From Phoronis australis (taxonomy: Eukaryota > Phoronida > Phoronidae): a stretch of DNA of 64,000 nucleotides. The position numbers and the translations under genes were made by a program. The stretch is from NCBI GenBank assembly GCA_002633005.1, contig NMRA01000013.1, positions 380,490 through 444,489 on the forward strand, written 5' to 3'. This document shows, piece after piece, positions 35,919-46,087 of this stretch. The notes beneath the pieces were generated by a model that ran no database searches, was not told the DNA's origin, and was given only the letters and a program-made list of their open reading frames with translations. The first letter of the stretch is position 1. Each line of letters begins with the position of its first letter.

Positions 35919-37283
35919 GTGAGTATGTGTGCATCATAGCGCCTAAATTTAAAGCTGGATTCGTCCTGTTCGGGTGGAAAAAAACAATATGGAATTAAGA
36001 CTCTGACTTTCATGAAATAAGTTTTATAGTGTTCATTACCATGGCATAATTCTATTTGTGTTACCACCAAGAACAACGAAACCATCGACGATGAAAGAAA
36101 ACGTAGTCTATTGGGGTTGATCGACCTTAAAATTGCATATTCGAAAATGGCGCTCGTGTACATGCTGATCTGCTGTAGAATGCCGTGAGGACAAGGGACA
36201 ACAACCTTTCAACGGCGTTTTATTTCTTTTGGTGGGTCCGTGGTTGGGAGGGCGGTCACCCCTAAGTCTGCCCAGATAATATCTGAGGTAACCAATCATC
36301 CTCACTGGTTGCATTTCTTCAAATATACTTTAAATGCTACGTTTCCACCCATAAAACCTCATACTTGCAAATCATTAGATTCACAAAATACTACCCAGAC
36401 GCTTACAGTTACATCGTGAAGACGTTTTTTTATTCTAAAAACGCGTATTTTTATTCATCAGACGAAATTTCCGTACACAAATTAAATTGCTCAATATTTC
36501 TTTATTTTGTGATATTAAGCATGTTCCTGTTTTTCATGTCAAGCCTTTTGCCAGGGGACTTGGTGCTCGAAAGTAGGAACAAACTCGTCATTGAATTTTG
36601 AAGTTTTGTCAGCCAACCTCTGGCTTTACCACTCGGACTGTGTGTGTACATGTAGATGGGAAGGACATAACTTGATTTAAGAACGTTCTTCAACTGAATT
36701 TCGGCCGTTAATTATTTTCAAAACCCTGCCGTAATAATTAAATGACTGTTACTTAGTAAATAAGTACGACCGCACATGTATGTTTCCCCCATTTGGCAAG
36801 GTTGGCATGGATACTTGTAGTATATACAGTAGTAAGGCTTCCTTAAACGCTTGCTGTAAGATTTTCGAACTAATTTTGACGAAGCCGTTTATGAAAATTC
36901 CTTCATTTGCGGTGCTGGCTCAGACGTTATTTGTCTCAAGGTTTGCACTCTCCACGTAATTCAGTTTGCAAATAGCCCTCTTAATTTGTAATGTGTAACC
37001 AAGGGTACTATTTGTGTTGTTGTAGGCCACAGCAAACGTCATCAGGGGTCCGTTCAGGAGGCATACCGCAGTTGCTGAAACGAACGAAAACGTTTCATCG
37101 GACTCAAAGGTGCCTGAAGCCATTTTCAGGACTTGGAAAAAGGCTGAAGCTAAACAAAAGAGGCGACATCCGTCATACGATTTATCATCGTTTAACACAG
37201 ATGACTTTCGATGTTTCCTTCATCCTATCAACTGTATGTCCTTTGCGCCCTCTGGTGAAGATTTTGAACAAAGCAAGCGATAA
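35850..37283 (+). CDS. Secreted peptide precursor, allatostatin-C/somatostatin-like
   Basis: Two exons, 35850-35918 (23 codons) and 37026-37283 (85 codons plus TAA), are joined across a 1107-base phase-0 intron with GTGAGT donor and TTGTAG acceptor. The 108-residue product starts with a hydrophobic signal peptide (residues 1-26, rich in L, V, I; likely cut after A-T-A at 26). The propeptide has R-R at 34-35, K-K at 61-62 and K-Q-K-R-R at 66-70. The remaining 38 residues begin H-P-S-Y-D and contain Cys86 and Cys93 in C-F-L-H-P-I-N-C. Allatostatin-C peptides have C-Y-F-N-P-I-S-C with the same six-residue loop, aromatic residue, Pro-Ile pair and position at the precursor end. Differences are the 13-residue tail after the second Cys (M-S-F-A-P, ending S-K-R) and no Gly for amidation. 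Being a secreted peptide hormone precursor is well supported; the allatostatin-C assignment is inference from this short motif. Confidence 0.75.
37026..37283 (+). CDS. Peptide precursor exon 2 (propeptide and cystine peptide)
   Basis: The acceptor TGTTGTTGTAG ends at 37025. The exon stays open for 85 codons from A-T-A-N-V to S-K-R-stop and carries all basic cleavage sites and both cysteines. The only two cysteines after the signal peptide are the Cys-x6-Cys pair, as expected for one intramolecular disulfide. Confidence 0.75.
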   Translation, partial: ATANVIRGPFRRHTAVAETNENVSSDSKVPEAIFRTWKKAEAKQKRRHPSYDLSSFNTDDFRCFLHPINCMSFAPSGEDFEQSKR

Positions 37284-37719
37284 CTGGTAGCATCAACAGG
37301 TGGTGCTAATCTAGAGCGCAGTTTGTGCATTTTTGCATACATTGGTGTCGTCAAACTCTTCCTTCAAGCTGACACCTTGAACAAAATCGTGGAATGTTCT
37401 CGCAGCATTTTACTGATTCAACAACAACTAAATATATTTTTTAATATTTTTATTCAATTCGTTTTATAAACATTGGACGCGTGCTTTCCAAAGATTTTGT
37501 AATGGTCACAGTAAACAATGTGAAGATGGGTGTATGCGAAAATTATAGAGATGCTCTTGTTACACTGATTATTCTGTGTATATATACGATTGTCATTCCA
37601 TCGATGAAATGCTGAATAATATAGTTCCAGCACTCCTTACAGCTAAACTCATGAACAATTTGTATAGGAATGCTGTCACGTGAGAATGACTACGGATCAT
37701 CATGCTCTTGTTTGAACTT

Positions 37720-37725
37720 AATAAA
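37720..37725 (+). terminator. Polyadenylation signal AATAAA
   Basis: The first AATAAA I find downstream of the peptide-precursor stop lies 437 bases after it. It is followed within 50 bases by a GT-rich stretch (GTCGTTGTCATG...GTTGTTGG) suited to the downstream element. Assignment to this gene is by position. Confidence 0.45.
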
Positions 37726-38657
37726 ATTCCTAAACGAGATTACAGTCGTTGTCATGTCAGAGGGCGTTGTTGGCAGACTGCTCCACGCTTAAAGAATAAA
37801 GTATAGCATAGCAGTGACTGTTCAGAGTCCGAAAAACAACACTGAATGTCCTTTAATTTAATTTTGGAATGGTATGTTCCACTTAAGCATATGTATGAAT
37901 TGATACGGGGAATTTCCGATAATAGGTTCATGTCCATGGGTAGATATTCGGAAAACGACCTTTCAGAAACATCACATGAAATTAATTATATTACCGTGCG
38001 TATTTTTGGAAACTGTGTCAAACATTTCATGATGCAGTTTTTGTTAAACAAACACCGTTTGTGATATTTTTAAAATAAACTTTTCCATTGTATGTGATTG
38101 TACCTCACAAGAACGAATCTTATTCATTCATATTTTTTCCCGTTTAGCAAACACGATTCGTCAACACTACCTGTCATATTGTGCGATTAGTTAACAACAA
38201 AGTCACCCAATAGCTCGTTAAATGATGTCATTTGAGTGACATTGCGATCTCAAAATAAACAAAATTTTACTTCGAAACATATTGCATGCATGTTCAACCC
38301 ATCAGATTTTCAATACTTGCACACGATTAGCGAAAATACGCCCATGTACGTACTTTTGGAAAATATCAAAAAATACACCCAAGGGCGTACTTTTAGGCGG
38401 GCCTATTTTGGACAATTAATGGTAAGTTTCTTTGAGTGTGTTCGTCCTAAAATATTCACAAGAGAACATAAGTTAAGTTCGCTTCGCACTTGTCGATCTC
38501 TAACCCTTACAAGCATTTAGAATCACAAAATACTTTTTCTAAAAATGAAAAACACGAAAGTACGGTACTTAGAACAAAAATCACACCCAATGCAGTTTGA
38601 GTACCTTCTGCTCTTTCTCTTAATTGGAATATTCTCGGCGAGAAGAGTAAGTAGAAG

Positions 38658-38730
38658 AAGCGCGGAATCGAACCCCCCACCCAGCTCCTCAGTGACAGCC
38701 GAACGCACTGCTGCTGAGTTAAGTAGAGCC
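38658..38730 (-). repeat. tRNA-like sequence, probable SINE head
   Basis: On the minus strand AACTCAGCAGCAGTGCG resembles box A, and GGGTTCGATTCCGC is a near-perfect box B about 40 bases later. The anticodon stem does not pair well, so a functional tRNA is unlikely. Confidence 0.4.
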
Positions 38731-39771
38731 TGAATATTTTAAGGGCATTTAACTATTAAAGACACCCGTCTTGATTTCAGACAACGACAAGAAAACTGAC
38801 AGTCTGTAATAAAGTCACAAGAACGCAACGGATTTTGTTGTTTCCTAACTGGCCAAAGCTATTAACTCAGTTTCAAGGAATCCCTTCCAAATGCAATACC
38901 AAGAATCCCAGCCCAGAGGTCTTTTCTAAACTGAGAAAGAAACAAGACAGGACCAGTTTTATAACGGTGATTGGCCTAAATCAACACTTGTTTTTACAGA
39001 CAGCACGGGTTTAATTCCACTTTACCAGCTTGACATGCTTTATCACCAGCTCAAAAACGATAGTCCGTAACAAAGCTGATGGTTCACTGAGCTTCAGCGT
39101 TACAGAATGATGGCTTTAGTTTCCCCTTCAACAACTTAAGTGTTGAAATTATCTCCTGGAAACTGTCTCAAAGCTCCCGTTGCCATGCGATTAAGAGGTA
39201 GTAATAGACTTGCATTTTCACTCATACCCTGTGCTACAAGGCGTAGCATGTAACATGGCTTCTCACTAGCTGCTTAACAGCAACGAAGTAACATTGCGAT
39301 TGGGCATTTCGATTGGTTGATGTTGAGAAATGCACTGTTCCATCCTTTCAGAATTAATGTCTTTGTGGCTTGCCGGATCTGCAACAATAAATAGATCGAT
39401 GCATCAATATTTTGTGTTTTGTGGCTTAAGATAACAAGCAAGGTTCAAACGAAATAACAAACCAATTCATCATAGCTTTGCGACTAATTTTAGGACAATG
39501 AGTTTATGACAAACATCCAAACTGGGGCATGCGTACTGATGCCAAAATATGGACTTCTCTGTGTCGGTCATCCTCCTTTGACAGGACTAAGACCATGGTA
39601 CCAGTGGCTGATTTTGACCTTATCACTTGCCTGAGTCAAGCAAAACCCTTGTTTGCACAGGTTTCTCGTACATATGAAAAAGGCATAACTGACAGAAAGC
39701 ACATTCTAGGAGGTTTCTGGAAAAGGAAGAAAATTAAGAAAGACATGTCTTTTTACCTTGCNTTCTCACAG

Positions 39772-39846
39772 GCGGACCTTTTTGCCCACTTCGCCAAATG
39801 GGAGGGGCTCGTTCGAGCCCCCCGAGCCCCCCTGGATGCGCGCATG
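39772..39846. mobile_element. MITE family 2, partial copy 3
   Basis: GCGGACCTTTTTGCCCACTT through CGCCAAATGGGAGGGGCTCG to CTGGATGCGCGCATG matches the right end of copy 1 and the inverted left end of copy 2. The other end is unclear; an N at 39762 sits just left of the matching part. Confidence 0.6.
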
Positions 39847-41335
39847 CAAACTAAAACCCTGTGTGAAAACAAACATTTTGTACGTCGACCAAAGTCGAAA
39901 GATCATCGTTCCACTTCAGCATGAGAACCTATGAAAAGTGGCACTTTTATGATTTTCACAAAATGTCTCGAAAGTTGCTTAAAACTTAATGATAACGGCA
40001 AACTGTAATATCGTCTTTGAGATTTCGTCTTAGCATGCACCTTTCCTTTTTATAAGTTTTTACCTAAATAAGTCATGGCTGCGTGACCCATGACCTCATG
40101 AAAATATCTGAATATTAGCCATATATTTCCAAAGCTCTATATTTTAACACAGTAAAAGTATTCGTGTTCTGAAAGTAGAGAGTACGAAGAATTTAAGTGT
40201 TGACGTTTCACCAGTTTGCCAGTAATTGGGTATGAGGTCGTTGTTGTATCAATAAATACATAATACATGTTAATAACATAATAAGAATGCAGTTTCGCTT
40301 TTCTAGTCTATGCTTTTCTGTTAGCTTTATGTAGTCGTTGAGGCTTTTATAAAATCTTAATTAAAAGTCCTAACTTTGAAAAACATCTCGCGTAAAAGTG
40401 GAACAGTTGAAACCTATTCCAGTACAGCGCTTTGTGAACAGTGCATACAGGGTACATGTATAGCACAGAGCCTACGCCTTTCACCTCCCTAGCCGTTTTT
40501 CACTGAGACATGATGCACCAAAAGTAGCCGAATTTTGAACATTTCTCTAGCCTAATTGTCTCACATAACATTTAATTAATGGAAACGTGGTAAGCAAAAT
40601 TTCAGAAATATGAAGTTTCTTTGTCTAAGTCAGTCTTTTTCATTCTACATTTTCTCTTATAAGTGTAGCAGTATTCTTTGATTCCAGGTTAAAATCTCGC
40701 AAAATCAAACGCATCCATGATTTATTTTGTTCCTTTGTTCAATTTCTTGGAAGTTTGTAGCCATAACAGGATACTTGAGGTTCAAGTTCGCAGGAACGCG
40801 ACATTGTGTACTAAGTTGAATGTGGCTTATAGCAACAAGTTCCGTTTCGAAAGTCACCGAGCGTTTTCACCGACCACTTCGTGACGCTGTTGTGTGATTA
40901 CAATGTAGAAAACACTTAAAAAAACACGGCAATAGGTTTGATAACTCAGTGACAGAAACTGATTCATCTCAAGCACAATTTTTTATTATCACCCGACAAC
41001 GTCTTCATTTTACTGGTCTTTCTGTTCTCGTTTGAAACGAAATGCACTTATTTACAGTATGTACATACGTCAAATACTGATGTCATCAACGGATTCGATT
41101 GACACTACTCGTGGGAATTCACAAGGTTTTTCACTTTCTTGTTTGATTCGAGAGTCCCCTTTTAATGAAGAAACCTGTCATTTCTTGTAAATGACGCAGT
41201 GTTAAAACAAAGACATTTCAACAATTGTAAAAACCATCAATTATAATTTTAGCTCTCAAGACGCCAATTAATACACGTCAAGTGCATGTACTGCGAAGCA
41301 AAGCCCCGAGGAAATTCATTATTAAGGCATTGCGT

Positions 41336-41590
41336 TCAGCAGCAGTAAAACACTTTGGCAATTAAATATTTCATGGGCTGGAGCGAAGTCAAAGGTAATT
41401 GGTAATTTGTCTTTCTCTCCGTGCAGCTGTTATCGGCAATAATCGGCGGCAATGGTGATGCCTCCTCATTGCCATAGTCGTCGTCGTCATCAACATCGCA
41501 TTCGCCAACGTGATACCGACGCATATTGTATGGGACTGGCCAGAGTGGGCATGTATCACCCCCTAGTTTCAAATTGATCGTTATGTGCAT
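41336..41590 (-). CDS. Weak ORF with acidic run, unknown
   Basis: On the minus strand 84 codons run from ATG to TGA. The product has C-P-L-W-P-V-P-Y, then an acidic run of five Asp, then a Ser/Pro/Leu part and C-terminal F-Y-C-C. No signal peptide or domain is evident. The Asp run comes from a GTC-type short repeat in the DNA, so chance is quite possible. Confidence 0.15.
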   Translation of the reverse strand: MHITINLKLGGDTCPLWPVPYNMRRYHVGECDVDDDDDYGNEEASPLPPIIADNSCTERKTNYQLPLTSLQPMKYLIAKVFYCC

Positions 41591-44384
41591 AACTTACACT
41601 AATATAAATCGTCTCTAGATATCGCTTGTAGCCCCATATATTTCTGTTCAAGCATGACAAATGCAATTACAGCAAACGTTTTATTTAACAAAATTGGTTT
41701 ATGAAAGAGATGACCAAATTGCAGATAACCTCCAAACAGGAAATACATACCGGAGATAACTTAGTTCCGCCAAAACAGCTTAAACGGGAAACCGCAGCGC
41801 ATTACTTCCGGAACAGCACTCCACAAGAAAATGCCATTTGAAAACTTTTTCATTGAATTGACAGGTGGATGCTCATACTACATAGCATTTGGCTCCTGGT
41901 CAAGTGAAGTATCTGCTAAGTTGACCCAGCAGCAGTGTTCCATAAACCATTAGGTAAAGTTTAAAATTGTGGCGTGGATCAAAAAATTGCCAAGTGACTT
42001 TCAGAGAACCAAGTTCAGTATGAAAGAATGAATCATCGAGAGAGGCTGATAGATGGGTGGAATGATTTATTTATACATTTAATATCAGATACGTGCCATA
42101 ATTCATTGATGCATCTAAAACAGTTTAAATACTAAACTGCCTGTAGTTCCGGGAATCTGAGACAGACACCCATAATCCCTTAGTATGACGTTATTTTTGA
42201 CGTTTTGGATCTAGAAAAAGAAAACTAAAATGCCAAAAAAATAAAAAACACTCATGCAAATAGGATAGATTTGCGTAGTGCTGTAAATTATACGTACACA
42301 CCACTTCGAAAATTATGATGTGGCCATGAACATGTTCATTCTCAACTCCAAGGGGGCATACAATGAGTGCAACCGCTGTTAGAACAGACCGATTAATGAA
42401 AACAAACAATTTTGAAAAAATTCAAGTGTTAAATTGCCTTTGTGGTGACTGATAAAACCTCAACATTTCTGAAAATATGATGTGACTGTACATTTATATA
42501 TGGTTCATGTTTTTTCTGCACGGTGAACCGCAATTTCCCGTTCGAGTAAAAAACCAGGAAACACCGTCGGGTGCTTATGGGTGTTAACAGCACTTGTAGT
42601 CTTTATCTACTCTTCGTTAACAAACGCAGTCGAAAACTTTTTGTGTGGTCAGGCTTTTTATTCGTATGACCTGCTTTTGAATCCAGTTGTGTCGTTTTTT
42701 GTCATCATTGGGTGTTGATAACAACGAAACAGTTGTTCCATTTGCCTATTTCATATTAATATTTCAAATTTCCAGCGTCCAACATTCCTTAGTAACATAA
42801 CAATCGTAAAAAAATGTATTCCAGAGTTTTCCAGGTGACAGACAGTATCAGTAAATTTTAATTTGTGAAGAAATGAGTTTGTTGCTAAATGCGTATGTAA
42901 AGTTTATTCTTCAAACAAAGTAAAGGACAACACACGCTATACATGTAGGTAAAAGCTGTGCAATGGGAAATGTGTGTGTGTCCTACTTCTTTATATCATA
43001 AACCCTATCTGCAGATTTTGCCAAGGCAAAACGGGACTTTTCATATTGGCGCTCTCTAGAGTAACGAGAGCACAAAAGTGACTTACCTTTGATCCCGACT
43101 CAGATTTGGTTGACAGAAATTCAGTTATCACATAGTGATTCATTAATTTAAAAGCAGGGGAATAAGTTCCAGAATCATCCCCGCTCGTTGCTTGATTAGT
43201 TTAAGTTCACTAATTTTCTTTAGCTAATTGACACCGGCTTTGATCGAAATTCTCACGCTTTATTAGTCCCAGCCAGTGGATTTTTCGGCCGATACTTCGC
43301 AGTAAGAAAGGTATGAAACATAATGTCCTTGTTCATCCATCGATGTTTGATATGGTTGCTTTTTACATCAGGCATAATACATCCCATGGCGCAGCAATGG
43401 GTATTCAAGTCGTCTAGAAATATAGCAACTATTTTAACTTCTTTGAACATCATGTCTCTTGGTGTTTTGCTTCATATCTGCACGCCTGAAGATATTGTAT
43501 AGAGACTACGAGCACGTATATCTAAGCTGTAAAACAAAAAGTACAGTCATGCCGTCAACCAAGTTTGTGTCATTGACAACATAATTGGAAGATTCATCTC
43601 GTTAAATTTAGCTGGCAAAATTTTTTCAAGTGTTCGTCAAGGTTATACTCGAATATTCTAGTCCATGACCTTACACTTATATCTCAAGTTTTATGATAAG
43701 TGAAATCAGGTCTTCATCTATATGACTCATCCTTGTTTTACATTAATAGAAAACTAGATCCTTGTTTTATTTGCTTAAATGTTCCACATATATCTCCAAG
43801 CGCCAGCATTAGACGTACCCCCACGTGTATTTGATCATAGAGCATATATAACTATATATATAATCTATGTCTGACGTGATTAATCTACTTGACTTTAATT
43901 CATCTTGATCCTCAAAGAGGTGGAGATTGCGTGTTCTGCAAACCCCTCAGCTCCAACCTTACACAATACAAGTTGAAAAAGTCAAAGTTAAGTCCAGGAG
44001 ATTGATTATCAGCCTCAGGTGATTAACAGCAACATGCACTGCAAATATATCAACATCTGCAAGATGATTCAATTGGCAGTAAGATGTAGTTCGAGATAAA
44101 AAATAGTATATCAGTTCTACAACAGTGTTCTCCCACAAGACCCTATAATATTTCTAAAAAGGATTGTTGTTTCCGATCTGTTCCTCGACTCACTTAAGAC
44201 CCGCGTTAAGTGAACGAAATAAAAACTAAAAAAGCACCCGCTCATATCATTTTCACCCAAGGTATAACGGTGCTTTTGAAAAGTTGCACTAAGTCACGTA
44301 CGCAGTGGTAAGCGTGGTTTTAAACGGCATGATTTGCCAAGCGATGCATAAATACCTGTCGTTCAAAAGTGATCGTCCTAAGGT

Positions 44385-44607
44385 CATGCGCGCACCCAGG
44401 GGGGTTGAACAGCCTCTCATTTGGCGAAGTGAGCACAAAGAAACAAAATTTCCGAAAAAAGTTGAAAACGAGACAAAAGTCCACTAAAAAGGCAGGAACT
44501 ACCAAATTTCGGCGAATCCACAGCTCATAGCTCTGAACGTACCCCTTGAATCTTGGTCTACATTCTCAAACATTCTAATCCCCCATCTTAGCGTGGGTGC
44601 GAGCATG
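44385..44607. mobile_element. MITE family 2, copy 4 (223 bp)
   Basis: The ends are CATGCGCGCACCCAGG and GGGTGCGAGCATG. Flanks TAAGGT (44379-44384) and TAAGAT (44608-44613) could be a slightly decayed target duplication. The interior shares CATTTGGCGAAGTGAGC, ACGAGACAAAAGTCCACT and CCAAATTTCGGCGAA with copy 1. Confidence 0.7.
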
Positions 44608-45130
44608 TAAGATCAGCGCAAAAACTTCTGCTACTTTTAGGATTCACTGGCTGCATTTGTGCTTCCGATTGATGTGTATTATAAATTATTTTATACAATT
44701 TAGTTCCGTTTCTAATATTTCGTTGTGACGCCCGTAGTTCGCTTTTCGTCGTGTTTACAAAGAACCTGTGGCGATCGACAAATGCGCAGGGCCGGAGACA
44801 AGGGGTAACCAAAAAGAAAGGGAATGTAGAAAAGGGAATATTTAAGATCAGAAGATGTCAGATGAACGCGCTGGATTTACTCATTGGGTACCCTGGTCAG
44901 GATAAATGTAGTAGGGGAGCCCATTTTTGTAGTGTTGACCACCTAAATGCACACGAAAAGGATCCCTTGATCCAAGTTGTCCGAAACAACTTGCACTGAG
45001 CGCACATATTTTCAACAGGAAATTGATTTAGATGTTTAAATTCAAAACTATGATGTATGTATGCATGGAACCTTTCTCGTTATACCAACCATCCCAAGAA
45101 ACAAAAGTTTGCCTTTTTTCTTACTGGTCC

Positions 45131-45288
45131 CTGTGGCGGATTCAGAGGGTGGCTAAAGGGGCCATACCCCCTCCCCTAAAATTCTCCCAGATTCCATTTG
45201 GCAGTTCGGGGGTGCGAATGCCTGACAGGCAAAATCTTGGCTAATACTCTGCCCTGCCCCCCAACTCAAAATCCTGGATCCGCCCCTG
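45131..45288 (+). mobile_element. hAT-like MITE, copy B (158 bp)
   Basis: It begins CTGTGGCGGATTCAGAG and ends ATCCTGGATCCGCCCCTG. Flanks GGTCC and CGTCC agree at four of five bases. The interior matches copy A in the opposite orientation, for example CTCCCAGATTCCATTTGGCA. Confidence 0.75.
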
Positions 45289-45327
45289 CGTCCGGTCCCT
45301 TTAGTAGCCAAAAAACTCTGTCAAAAC

Positions 45328-45392
45328 ATTTAGAACCCACAGTACTCTTGATTGCCGGTCTAGTGCGCTTACCACTGAGGTACTGAGTTCCC
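45328..45392 (-). repeat. tRNA-like sequence, probable SINE head
   Basis: On the minus strand ACCTCAGTGGTAAGCGC is a good box A, and GTGGGTTCTAAATG stands at the expected distance as a decayed box B. No complete cloverleaf can be drawn. Confidence 0.4.
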
Positions 45393-45639
45393 GATATCTG
45401 TGTAATTACTGTTTAAAGCCAACTGTTATGTCACACATCCCATGAGCGGCGTTTCGCCTTTTTCACACGAGATTCGGACAATTATATACAATACCGGCAA
45501 TCTAAATACATGTGGTCATGTGACTTGCATGTATTGGATTCACTACAGTCGGAAACGATGAATGTTTTCAGTCATCCAGTTGGGTCATAGTTTAAGAATA
45601 AATAAATCTATTTCTGGACTTACGGTACGTGGAGATGGC

Positions 45640-46087
45640 TACGTTGCGTCCTCCTCTCGAGGACTTCATCAGGCCACTGAGTTGTAACGTGACTTGTCAT
45701 GTGATCTGTCGTACAGTTTCCGCGGGATTCTCTTCAGCTCCCTATCCCATGTCCTAGGTAAGTGAAACCGCAGCCCCCCTGTCTGTTGAGGCTAGGATTC
45801 TCAATTTTCTCTTAGATAGCTTCTTTGACCCCTATCCGAAACCAATTTTCTTCTCTATCCAGGATCTTCACATCTTCCATGGCGAAAGAGTGGTCTGTGG
45901 AAGCCATGTGACTAAAAACTGCAGAATCATAACAGTCCCCATAACCGGACCTCCGATGCTGGTTGAAACGACTTTTCAGGGCTTGTTTGGTTTCCCCAAT
46001 GTATGCTGCTCCACACCCCGGTTCCGAGCATGAAATGCCATACACCACATTTGATGTTTTCTCTTTGCTGGTTTGGTCATTCCACAA
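45640..46087 (-). pseudogene. Penelope-like retroelement tail: GIY-YIG endonuclease fragment
   Basis: The minus-strand frame 46087-45812 reads V-V-Y-G-I-S-C-S-E-P-G-C-G-A-A-Y-I-G-E-T with a following K-S-R-F-N-Q-H-R-R. These are the GIY and YIG motifs and the catalytic-helix Arg of the GIY-YIG nuclease that ends Penelope-like polyproteins. The C-x-x-x-x-C insert between the motifs is also typical. A later E-E-N-W-F-R-I-G-V-K-E-A-I leads to a premature stop. Beyond it, P-S-L-N-R-Q-G-G is recognisable after a stop, so the fragment is broken. No reverse transcriptase is found upstream; the copy is 5'-truncated. Confidence 0.8.

Larger units (their letters stand above)
37284..45130. other. Intergenic stretch right of the peptide gene
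   Basis: It holds the polyadenylation signal at 37720, a tRNA-like sequence at 38658-38730, the MITE family-2 copies near 39772 and at 44385, and a weak open frame at 41336-41590. No other coding exon is supported. Confidence 0.4.

Noticed and set aside
39529-39924. 131-codon plus-strand open frame
   Set aside because: It runs through an N and a MITE end, and the same MITE sequence is non-coding elsewhere.
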